Below are positions 42,379 to 50,104 of a DNA stretch of 64,000 nucleotides, piece by piece. The stretch's first letter is position 1. Every line of letters begins with the position of its first letter. Position numbers and translations under genes: made by a program. Origin of the DNA: Rhodospirillaceae bacterium. Lineage in GTDB: Bacteria > Pseudomonadota > Alphaproteobacteria > Rhodospirillales > Rhodospirillaceae. The notes under the pieces were generated by a model. It saw nothing but the letters and a program-made list of their open reading frames with translations, had not been told where the DNA came from and ran no database searches. The stretch spans positions 30,962 to 94,961 of the forward strand of contig JABJAH010000044.1 in the NCBI GenBank assembly GCA_018666155.1, written 5' to 3'.

Positions 42379-43362
42379 ATGAGAGTAGCGCGCTATACCC
42401 GCAATGGGGATCCGGCCGACGTTATCGAACTCGTTGACGAAGAGACGCCAGCACCGCAGCGCGGTGAGGTCACGATCCGCATGGAAGCGGCGCCCATTCA
42501 TCTCGCCGACCTCTATTGCATGTCCGGTAAGGAACGCTTCGGCGTGCCATTGCCGGCGACACCCGGTTTTGAGGGCGTGGGGCAGATCAGTGCCGTGGGC
42601 GACGATGTCACCGATTGGTCCGTAGGTGATCGCGTTTTTCCACCGCTCGCGTGTGGGGCGTGGCGCGACGAGTTGACTGTGGACGCGGCAAACCTATTGC
42701 CGGCGCCACCCGGCGATGCCGTCCAACTCTCGTTACTCCCGATCAACCCACCGACCTCCTATCTTATTTTGGAAGACTATGGCGATCTGCAGAAAGGCGA
42801 TTGGATTATCCAGAATGCCGCCAATTCCAACTGCGGACGATATTTAATTGAGCTCGCTCAATTGCGCGGTATCAAAACCATCAACGTTGTTCGTCGTCCC
42901 GAATTGATTGACGAACTCAAAGCGCTTGGTGGTGATATTGTGTTGGTCGACGGCGACGATTTATCGGAGCGCGTTCTTAAAGCAACCGGCGGTGTGCAAG
43001 CGAAACTTGGCGTCGATGCTGTCAATGGCATGGCTACCGCGCGCATTGCGTCGTGTTTGGCCGACGGCAGTACGGTTCTGGCGTACGGCATGTTGACCAA
43101 CGAACCCTGTATGATTCCGCCCGACGTTGCTTTCCTCCATGATATCCGGCTCGAAGGTTTTTATACGGTCCGACAGTTTGGTAAGCGCTCACCAGAAGCC
43201 GTTCGGGAAATATATGCTGAGCTCGCGCGGCTGTTTGAGGCAGGCACACTCACGGCGAAAATCGCCGCCACCTATTCGCTGAGTGATGTGAGAGAAGCCG
43301 TCATTCATGCTGGGCGTCGTGGCGCAGAGCGAGACGGAAAGATTATTCTGACGATGGGGTAG
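42379..43362 (+). CDS. MDR-family 2-enoyl reductase/quinone oxidoreductase-like protein
   Basis: A 327-residue zinc-independent medium-chain dehydrogenase/reductase. The catalytic domain begins 'MRVARYTRNGDPADVIELVD', then 'PIHLADLYCMSGKERFGVPL' and 'PGFEGVGQISAVGDDVTDW'. The nucleotide domain has 'GDWIIQNAANSNCGRYLIEL' and 'INVVRRPELIDELKALG', where NAANSN..R replaces the classical GxGxxG, as in mitochondrial trans-2-enoyl-thioester reductase (MECR/Etr1). It would reduce an activated C=C bond with NADPH. ATG 42361 is an alternative start; 42379 matches the family N-terminus better. It is divergent from the FAD-linked oxidase. Confidence 0.85.
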   Translation: MRVARYTRNGDPADVIELVDEETPAPQRGEVTIRMEAAPIHLADLYCMSGKERFGVPLPATPGFEGVGQISAVGDDVTDWSVGDRVFPPLACGAWRDELTVDAANLLPAPPGDAVQLSLLPINPPTSYLILEDYGDLQKGDWIIQNAANSNCGRYLIELAQLRGIKTINVVRRPELIDELKALGGDIVLVDGDDLSERVLKATGGVQAKLGVDAVNGMATARIASCLADGSTVLAYGMLTNEPCMIPPDVAFLHDIRLEGFYTVRQFGKRSPEAVREIYAELARLFEAGTLTAKIAATYSLSDVREAVIHAGRRGAERDGKIILTMG

Positions 43363-43398
43363 GGAGTAATCTTACATATACCGATTGTTAGAGCGGCG

Positions 43399-43827
43399 TT
43401 ACTGCATCGCCCATATAAAAATTAGTGTTGAAGCAGCGCCAAGCGCGGTTCTAACAGCATGTCGTCGGCCCCACTGTTCCATCAGCGGGCGCATTTCTGC
43501 ACCGACCGAGTCAGGCGATATCGCCGCAAGCTGATTATTGATCGGCATGATCGCCAGCAGGGTGAATGGCCAGTTAGCGACAAGTACGATTGCCCCCAAA
43601 GCCCAAAGCGGTTCTCCCGTCAGATACCAATCCCCGAGGCCAAGCACGAACCCTAAAACAGCAAGACTCGATTGCATCGCGAAGCCGCGCTTGTATGACG
43701 GTTTCCATTGGGTCAGTAGAGGTCCGTCATTCAGCAGTAAGCGTGCGGGGTGTTCTGCAATGTTGATATACGCGGCTGCCCCCGTAAACAACGCCGCTAC
43801 GACTAATGCGAATTGACCGACTAACAT
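43399..43827 (-). CDS. DUF1772 (anthrone-oxygenase-like) membrane protein
   Basis: A 142-residue inner-membrane protein with four hydrophobic segments: 'GQFALVVAALFTGAAAYINI', one around residues 50-65, 'ALGAIVLVANWPFTLLAIMP' and the C-terminal 'TALGAASTLIFIWAM'. The 'N.EHPARL' segment after TM1 and 'MPINNQL' after TM3 are DUF1772 marks. That family includes fungal anthrone oxygenases, but most bacterial members are uncharacterised. ATG 43827 has GGAGG eight bases upstream. It is convergent with the enoyl-reductase-like gene and divergent from the amidohydrolase. Confidence 0.83.
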   Translation of the reverse strand: MLVGQFALVVAALFTGAAAYINIAEHPARLLLNDGPLLTQWKPSYKRGFAMQSSLAVLGFVLGLGDWYLTGEPLWALGAIVLVANWPFTLLAIMPINNQLAAISPDSVGAEMRPLMEQWGRRHAVRTALGAASTLIFIWAMQ

Positions 43828-44025
43828 CACCAGGCCTCCGTATGATCTCTGATCGAAGATCAATTTAGCATAAAGTGTGCATCGCCGTGAAACAGGCGGC
43901 CTGCTTTGAGAGTCGCTCTATGATGGTCGCGTGGTGCGCGCCTCTGGATATACCGCTGGGGCTTACCCGGGCAGTTTCCGCTAGACTATGATTCTTGGGA
44001 CTTCGCCGTGACACAGGGACATAGA

Positions 44026-45360
44026 ATGACCACTCAGATCACTCGCCACTTTTTGTTCGTATTGACCTTTTCAGCGCTATTTGTGGCCGCGCCGCAGATC
44101 GCCGCGCAGTCGCTTCTCATACAGAACGTGACGCTGATTGACGGTACCGGTGCGGCACCCGTCGAAGGGGTATCCGTCCTTGTCGAAGAGGGCCGCTTCG
44201 TCAAAATATCGCAGGACGAAATGCGAACGCCATCGGGTGTTTCGGTGGTCGACGGCACGGGCAAGTTTCTTATGCCTGGCATCATCGACAGCCATATTCA
44301 TTTGCCGGGTGGTCGCGCGGGGCCTGGCAACCGTCAAATGGTGATTGATCGATCCGTCGGATTGAAATCCCTTGCCGCCTATTTGTATTCCGGTGTTACC
44401 GCGTTTTACGATTCCGGTAACAACGCTGAGTACATTTACCAGATGCGTGAAGACGAACGCGCCGGACGCATATTGAGCCCACGTATCTACGCGACTGTGA
44501 GTTTGATAGCACCGCCGGACGGGCATGGCTGTTGTGCCGGTGGTACCGTGGTTAATGATTACGAGGACGGCGTCAAGAAACTCGACGCATTGTTCAAAAT
44601 GAAACCCGATCTTCTGAAGTTCACACGGGAGCGCCGGGGCATGGGCCCTGTTGGCCGCAACATCCCGTTGCTTGAGCAAGGTCTGATGAACAAGCTGGTC
44701 GCGTATGCCCATGCAAACGATATTCGAACAACGGTCCATGTATCTGAAGTCGCGTTAGCGCGTGAATCTATTGAAGCGGGAACGGATGCTTTTGCGCATA
44801 CGGTTTATCTGGATGATGCCAACAAGGACTTTGCCACTCTTGTCGCGGACAAAGGAATCATTCTCTCAACCACCATGACCCGCATTGAGGCCGACACATC
44901 TTTTCTCGATGAGCCCCTCTATGTCGCGACCATTTCGGAAGAAACTCGGGCGGCTATTCGGGCCAGCGAACGTTTCAATGGTTCGCCCTATACGGGCTGG
45001 CTGAGTTCTCTGCGGCCAGCGATCATGAAGAACATAAAAACTTTGCATGAAGCTGGCGCGATCCTCGCTATGGGGACGGATCGCTCTCTTGGTCCTCTGC
45101 CTCACCAAGAACTCAAAGTGATTGTCGAATCAGGTATCACGCCAGTGGATGCCATTCGCATGGGAACCCTGAACGCCGCTGCCTATATCGGTGTTGAAGA
45201 TGAAATAGGGTCGATCGAAGAGGGGAAACTAGCGGACATGTTACTGCTCAACGCGGACCCCACCGTCGATATCAACAACACCACAGAAATTCACTCCGTC
45301 TACAAAGGCGGCGTATGGATTGATCGCGCTGCACTCGATGTGCCGGCGAACCAGCATTGA
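44026..45360 (+). CDS. Exported amidohydrolase (imidazolonepropionase/prolidase-like)
   Basis: A 444-residue TIM-barrel metal hydrolase with a Sec signal ending near QIAAQ (residue 28). Ligands seen are H-x-H in 'MPGIIDSHIHLPGG', a candidate carboxylated Lys in 'LLKFTRERRG', His in 'RTTVHVSEVALA', His in 'GTDAFAHTVYLDD' and Asp in 'LAMGTDRSLGPLPH'. The C-terminal composite beta-domain has 'GSIEEGKLADMLLLNADPT'. It would hydrolyse an amide, imide, ester or peptide bond in the periplasm. Start ATG 44026 after AGGGA. The next gene starts 11 bases after its stop. Confidence 0.88.
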   Translation: MTTQITRHFLFVLTFSALFVAAPQIAAQSLLIQNVTLIDGTGAAPVEGVSVLVEEGRFVKISQDEMRTPSGVSVVDGTGKFLMPGIIDSHIHLPGGRAGPGNRQMVIDRSVGLKSLAAYLYSGVTAFYDSGNNAEYIYQMREDERAGRILSPRIYATVSLIAPPDGHGCCAGGTVVNDYEDGVKKLDALFKMKPDLLKFTRERRGMGPVGRNIPLLEQGLMNKLVAYAHANDIRTTVHVSEVALARESIEAGTDAFAHTVYLDDANKDFATLVADKGIILSTTMTRIEADTSFLDEPLYVATISEETRAAIRASERFNGSPYTGWLSSLRPAIMKNIKTLHEAGAILAMGTDRSLGPLPHQELKVIVESGITPVDAIRMGTLNAAAYIGVEDEIGSIEEGKLADMLLLNADPTVDINNTTEIHSVYKGGVWIDRAALDVPANQH

Positions 45361-45371
45361 GGGGCGACACG

Positions 45372-46286
45372 GTGACAAGTCAAGGCAAGACCAAGCACGT
45401 CTTGCACGCCTGTCTCGGTCTTTGTATCGCCTTTGGCGCTGTCCATGCGGCCCGCGCAGAGTCTGTCTCCGTTTGGCCTGGTATTGGCATCATGAAAGGC
45501 ACTCATCGAGGGTATGTGGATACTCCCATGGGGCAGGTGCACTATCAGGAACGGGGTGAGGGTGCTTCGGTTCTTCTATTGCATCAAACACCCTGGTTCT
45601 CGGTCGAATATTCAACGGTCCTCCCGCATATAGCGGCCAAAGGGTTCCGTGCCATCGCTCCCGATCGACCAGGCTATGGCCTCTCCGATGTGCCCGATAA
45701 ACCACCGACAATCGAGGACTACGCCGACAATCTCATCCATGTTCTTGATGCGCTCGGTCTTACCAAAGTGGTGGTCGTCGGACACAACACCGGGTCTTCT
45801 GTCGCAGCGGCATTTGCCCACCGGCATCCAGACCGTGTTTCAAAGGTGGTTTTGCATAGCACGCCTCTCTATACGGCGGACGAGCGCCAGCAACGACTGG
45901 CCCGACCTCATTGGGATCGGTGGATCGAGGCAGATGGCGCTCATTTGGCGGATCGTTTTGCCGGGCGAGTTCGGCTGATGCCCGAGGGCAATGATCTGCA
46001 AGGCGTGCAGTGGTCGACCCTATCCTTTTTTCTCGCCGGTGAAACCGAATGGTATGGCCATCAAGCGGCGTTCAGCTACGACATGGAAACGGCCATCAAA
46101 GAAATCTCAGTGCCGACGTTTGTCATGTCTTACGAGGGCGATGCGCTGTTTTCACAGACGGCGCGCGTCCAGACCCTTCGCCCAGACTTTACCTACCGGG
46201 AGTACCCCGATGGTTACGCACATCTGATGTTTGATAATCCCCAGTCCTGGGTCGAAAAGTTTACTGACTGGCTGCTTGAGGACTAA
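45372..46286 (+). CDS. Exported alpha/beta-hydrolase-fold protein with Asn at nucleophile position
   Basis: A 304-residue protein with a Sec signal (hydrophobic 'VLHACLGLCIAFGAVHAARA'). The fold is complete: 'SVLLLHQTPWFSVEYSTVL', 'AIAPDRPGYGLSD', elbow 'VVVVGHNTGSSVAAAFA' and late 'YPDGYAHLMFDNP' with the catalytic His retained. The elbow has Asn where Ser or Asp is normal. Haloalkane dehalogenases (Asp) deamidated from Asn or mutated to Asn are poorly active, so the chemistry is open. GTG 45372 has GAGGGG seven bases upstream. It is co-transcribed with the exported amidohydrolase. It is a relative of the hydrolase-fold protein at 2326-3123, which has His in the same place. Confidence 0.83.
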   Translation: MTSQGKTKHVLHACLGLCIAFGAVHAARAESVSVWPGIGIMKGTHRGYVDTPMGQVHYQERGEGASVLLLHQTPWFSVEYSTVLPHIAAKGFRAIAPDRPGYGLSDVPDKPPTIEDYADNLIHVLDALGLTKVVVVGHNTGSSVAAAFAHRHPDRVSKVVLHSTPLYTADERQQRLARPHWDRWIEADGAHLADRFAGRVRLMPEGNDLQGVQWSTLSFFLAGETEWYGHQAAFSYDMETAIKEISVPTFVMSYEGDALFSQTARVQTLRPDFTYREYPDGYAHLMFDNPQSWVEKFTDWLLED

Positions 46287-46295
46287 TCACGACTG

Positions 46296-48155
46296 TTAGT
46301 TGGACAGCGCCCACTGACGAATTTTTCCATCGAAGTATCCACCGGATGTGATGGTGTTATCGTCATCTGAAAATACGACACTGCTGGCCGAGCCATTGTG
46401 ACCGCGCATGGGTTCACCCAAGGCTTCCCCCTTTATTGTCCAAAGACGAACCGCGCCGTCGTCTCCTGCTGACGCAAGCCGCATGCTATCAGCTGAAAAA
46501 TCCAGCGCGCGCACCCACGCTTGATGCCCGGAGAGAGCACCAGTACGTGGCGTACCATCTGCACCCCATAAACGAACCAAGCCATCATCACCACCGGTTG
46601 CGAATATGGTGCCGTCCGGTGAATACGCCATCGTTCTTAGTGCGCCTTTGTGGGCAGACAAAGTTGCGGCCCGGAGTTCACCGTCGCGCCACCAAAGCTT
46701 CATTTCACCGCGGTCGCTGCCGCTCAGAATCGTTCTGCCGGACGGTGAAATCGTGAGTGCGGTCACCGGTCTCGGATAAGCTCTGATCGGTCCAACAACG
46801 AGTGTCCCTTCGTTGTCCCAGACGCGGATGTATCCGCGTTCGTCCCCCGAGGCGATTTGTGTTCCGTCGGCTGAGAAAGCCACAGATGTAACGCGGGATT
46901 CATGGTCATCGAACATCATGAGCTGTTCGCCTGCCATATCCCAGACCCGCATCGTTCCGTCATAGCTGGCGGTCGCGACCCGCTCACCATCGGGGGAAAA
47001 TGTTGCGGCTTCGACCCAGGATGAATGCCCGAGAATCGGCTCACCCAAAAGCAGGCCATCTTCTGTGTAGAATCGAAAGCTGCCGTCGTCGCCGGCCATG
47101 ACCATGATGGTACCATCAGGCGAGAATGCGAGACTGCGGAACCACGGGTCATGGGCTCGTAGAGGCTCTCCGCGTGGTGAGCCGTCAATATTCCAGAGCC
47201 GCACGGTGCCGTCGTAATACCCGCCGGTGGCAAAAAAATCTCCGTTCGGTGAGAATGCCAGGGCTTGGACCGACCCTGCATGGCCGCGTAGGGCATCCCG
47301 GCGCAGCGATCCGTCGAGGTTGCGCAGGAGGACGGATCCGTCATCTCCGGCCGATGCCATGACATCACCGCGTGGTGCGAAATCGACGACCCAGGCTCGG
47401 TGTCCGGACAGGGGCTCGGACCGCGGTGTTCCATCCAGATTCCACAGTCGCACCAGACCGTCATCACCGGCAGACGCAAGGAAATTCCCGCGTGGTGAGA
47501 AGTTGACCGCTTCTACCCAGCGCTCGTGCCCGAGGAGAGGTCCAGCGAGCAATTTGCCGCTTCGATTCCAAATACGAACGGTGCCGTCGATGCTAGATGA
47601 GGCGATCCGTGTACCGTCCGGAGAGAAGGCGACGGCGCGCACCCATTCCGTATGGCCGACGAAAGGCTGCCCAACCTGACGCCCATCTAACGTCCAAAGT
47701 CTGACCGTGCTGTCGTATCCCGCAGACGCGAGCATTGATCCGTCGGGGGAAAAATCAAGATCTTGAACCGAGCCTTCATGTCCCAAAAACGGCTCACCGA
47801 TTTGAACACCATCAGTATCCCACAGAAAAATCTGTCCGCGGATGGTGCTAGATGCAATCACTCGTCCATCGGGCGAGATCGCAACGCCAACGGCCCGCGC
47901 ATCAATATCGAGTTCTTTGGTGAAGGTGCCGTTGAACGACCAAACAGTAATGCTACCGTCTGCGACATCAACAACGGCAAAGCGGTTTGGGTCAGTCGGG
48001 TCGAAGGTTAAGCGCACGGGCGTTAATGGACCGCCCTGTGCGGGCACGCGAATTTCTATCTCAGCGGTCAACTCCTGGGCGAAGAGCAGCGGAGAACACA
48101 CCGCGCAGATTAGAAAAGCAGCTGCGCTGATGACCTGGGAGAGTTTTATAATCAT
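46296..48155 (-). CDS. Exported WD40 repeat protein with 14 blades
   Basis: A 619-residue protein made of a Sec signal (to LLFAQ, residue 27) and 14 consecutive WD40 units, enough for two seven-bladed propellers. Units follow the pattern GH..WV..V.FSPDG..IAS...DG.VR(L/I)W..DG. The first two lack the GH start and the sixth ('GHRAWVVDFAPRG') is two residues shorter. No catalytic domain is attached. Periplasmic WD40 proteins usually act as scaffolds or binding platforms. ATG 48155 gives the signal peptide; the upstream extension overlaps the divergent gene. It is divergent from the CHASE-domain gene, so they may work together. Confidence 0.88.
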   Translation of the reverse strand: MIIKLSQVISAAAFLICAVCSPLLFAQELTAEIEIRVPAQGGPLTPVRLTFDPTDPNRFAVVDVADGSITVWSFNGTFTKELDIDARAVGVAISPDGRVIASSTIRGQIFLWDTDGVQIGEPFLGHEGSVQDLDFSPDGSMLASAGYDSTVRLWTLDGRQVGQPFVGHTEWVRAVAFSPDGTRIASSSIDGTVRIWNRSGKLLAGPLLGHERWVEAVNFSPRGNFLASAGDDGLVRLWNLDGTPRSEPLSGHRAWVVDFAPRGDVMASAGDDGSVLLRNLDGSLRRDALRGHAGSVQALAFSPNGDFFATGGYYDGTVRLWNIDGSPRGEPLRAHDPWFRSLAFSPDGTIMVMAGDDGSFRFYTEDGLLLGEPILGHSSWVEAATFSPDGERVATASYDGTMRVWDMAGEQLMMFDDHESRVTSVAFSADGTQIASGDERGYIRVWDNEGTLVVGPIRAYPRPVTALTISPSGRTILSGSDRGEMKLWWRDGELRAATLSAHKGALRTMAYSPDGTIFATGGDDGLVRLWGADGTPRTGALSGHQAWVRALDFSADSMRLASAGDDGAVRLWTIKGEALGEPMRGHNGSASSVVFSDDDNTITSGGYFDGKIRQWALSN

Positions 48156-48238
48156 AATGTATAGTGTCCTCGCCGTACTCTCCGTTAGCCTAGCAAAGAG
48201 TGCACGACCCAAAGGCAATTATAAAGGAGTATGCCGCG

Positions 48239-49168
48239 ATGGCTGCTGAAAAAGAAAGTTCCGGCACCAGTGGGGGCGGCTCCATATGGGGTGTTTTGAC
48301 GATGACCTTCGTGTTGGTCCTCGGTCTGTCGGCGTCATATTTCTTAAGCCGTCCGATGCCCGAACAAGCGCGCGCTGTTTGGAATGCTCAAGCCGACGCG
48401 GATGCCGAAAGATTGGCATCAACTTTTGTACTCCTCCTTGACCACGCCAATAGTCCGCTGCAAAGCCTCGCCACACTGTTTAACGGGTCTGGTCGCGTCG
48501 CCGCAGACGAGTTCGAAAACACAATTGCCTATTTAAAAGGACACAAGTCTGACGCCTTTCCTGAATCTATGGGATTTCTCTCTAAGTCTCAGCCCTCTAG
48601 CTGTGGCAATGATGACGGCTGTTGGATGGTTGCCTACTCGACAGACACCGGCGGTGTGTTGCGCCCCGGTTCCGATGTGTCGCGCTTCGGCCCGATCATC
48701 ACAACTATCGACACGGCTTTGGGGAACGAGAACTCACTCGTGATCGGTTCCGTCTTTGAGGGTGAAACCGGTAGTCCTTACTCTTACTACGCCGTGACAA
48801 TTCGCAACACGCGCCAGTTCGGTGTCGTTGTCAGTCTGATTGATTATGAGAACCTGGTCGCACGGATGTACGAAGAGTGGGTGCCCGATGGCATGCGTTT
48901 GCGCCTTGAAGCATCCTTTGCCAATGGCAGTGAGATGACTCAGCCGCGATATATTATTGGCGGGAGCGAACCCGAAGAGGAATCGTCACGCTCAATCAGC
49001 GTGCCGGCTGAGATTGATGGCGCAAAGTTTAACTTGGTTTTGGATGTCACCGAAGGTTATGCGGGTGGACCACAGAGCCTGGCCGGCACATTCGCGCTCT
49101 ACGCAGGGATTTTTGCAACGCTCTTTCTGGTCTTGCTCATCAGAGGGCTCTTCCGACTGATGGATTAA
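48239..49168 (+). CDS. Stand-alone CHASE-type membrane sensor without output domain
   Basis: A 309-residue protein with one TM near the N-terminus ('GVLTMTFVLVLGLSASYFL'), a periplasmic region of about 230 residues, and a C-terminal TM ('GTFALYAGIFATLFLVLLI'). The middle shows CHASE features: 'LLDHANSPLQSLATLFNGSG', 'EFENTIAYLKGHKSDAFPES', and a final stretch with 'ISVPAEIDGAKFNLVLDV'. CHASE domains normally sit in front of histidine kinase, GGDEF or cyclase domains; here only about eight residues follow the last TM. It may signal through a partner or be a ligand-binding relic. ATG 48239 follows AAGGAG. Confidence 0.72.
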   Translation: MAAEKESSGTSGGGSIWGVLTMTFVLVLGLSASYFLSRPMPEQARAVWNAQADADAERLASTFVLLLDHANSPLQSLATLFNGSGRVAADEFENTIAYLKGHKSDAFPESMGFLSKSQPSSCGNDDGCWMVAYSTDTGGVLRPGSDVSRFGPIITTIDTALGNENSLVIGSVFEGETGSPYSYYAVTIRNTRQFGVVVSLIDYENLVARMYEEWVPDGMRLRLEASFANGSEMTQPRYIIGGSEPEEESSRSISVPAEIDGAKFNLVLDVTEGYAGGPQSLAGTFALYAGIFATLFLVLLIRGLFRLMD

Positions 49169-49977
49169 GCCCTGTCTGCGATCCGTTCAAACATTTGTGC
49201 GGTTTCTGTCGGTAGAATCACCATAGCGTCGTGACCGCAGGGTAGCTCGTCATACATCCAACTGGGATCGTCCCTATAGGACTGTAATCGCGCGTCCTGT
49301 TGTGGCGACGGGGTCGGTTTGTCGGAACAGTATATAAATGTCCGCGGTAATCCATCCGATCCGCCGTTCTTAAATGAAAAAGCTTGAGTCCACGTCCCCA
49401 CCAAATGAGGTGTAACCCGGCGGCGAACCCAGGCTAGGTCTTCCGTCATGGTTTCGGGGATACCAAAGGATACTGGCGCTCTCGGCGGTGCGAGATAGCC
49501 GTCGACAAACGGGCCGAGGCGTTTTTCTGCGTCCTCAATCGTCGCGCCACCGATCATGGTGTCGCCGCTCTTTGGCACGATCGCATCCAGATAGATGGCG
49601 TGCGCGATGCGCTCCTTATGGGCATCGCACACGCCTGAAATAATGCCGCCGCCGTAGCTATGGCCGACGAGGATGACGTTCTCGAGTTCTTCCCAGATCA
49701 GCAGATTCGAAATGTCAGCGATGTGGGTGTCGAGACTGATATCGGCAGAGGCCAGGTGACTCTTCTCCCCCAACCCAGTCATGGTTGGTATGAACACAGT
49801 ATGACCTTGGGCGCGCAAGTATTCGCCCACCATCTTCCAGCACCATCCGCCATGCCACGCGCCATGGACCAATACAAAGGTGTGGTGTTTCTCGGCGGCC
49901 GTTTCTGCCTTCCCCGACGCAGGTAATCCGAGGGCGAGGGCGACTGCTCCCTGTGTGGCTGTTCTGCGAGAAATCAT
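49165..49977 (-). CDS. Tat-exported alpha/beta hydrolase (esterase-like)
   Basis: A 270-residue protein. The twin-arginine leader 'MISRRTATQGAVALALGLPA' ends near KAETA. The fold shows 'TFVLVHGAWHGGWCWKMVGE', 'VFIPTMTGLGEKSHL', the elbow 'VILVGHSYGGGIISGV' (Ser) and 'YDELPCGHDAMVILPTETA' with the catalytic His. The HGAWHGGWCW opening is typical of the methylesterase/hydroxynitrile-lyase-like branch. It should hydrolyse an ester in the periplasm. ATG 49977 has GGAG eight bases upstream. Its stop shares TTAA with the convergent CHASE gene. Confidence 0.87.
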   Translation of the reverse strand: MISRRTATQGAVALALGLPASGKAETAAEKHHTFVLVHGAWHGGWCWKMVGEYLRAQGHTVFIPTMTGLGEKSHLASADISLDTHIADISNLLIWEELENVILVGHSYGGGIISGVCDAHKERIAHAIYLDAIVPKSGDTMIGGATIEDAEKRLGPFVDGYLAPPRAPVSFGIPETMTEDLAWVRRRVTPHLVGTWTQAFSFKNGGSDGLPRTFIYCSDKPTPSPQQDARLQSYRDDPSWMYDELPCGHDAMVILPTETAQMFERIADRA

Positions 49978-50104
49978 CGGTGGTTCTCCGTCAAGAATAT
50001 TTCTACGGCAAAATTCATGCAACGATGTCTGCACAGGAAAAGCAATGGCCGCGTTGGCCTGTGAATAAGATGGCCGCAGAGGCCTGTTGCCAAGACGAGG
50101 ACGT

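Noticed and set aside
44077..44739. A 220-codon minus-strand frame opposite the amidohydrolase
   Set aside because: The sense gene has all metal ligands and a signal peptide; the antisense peptide has no family features.
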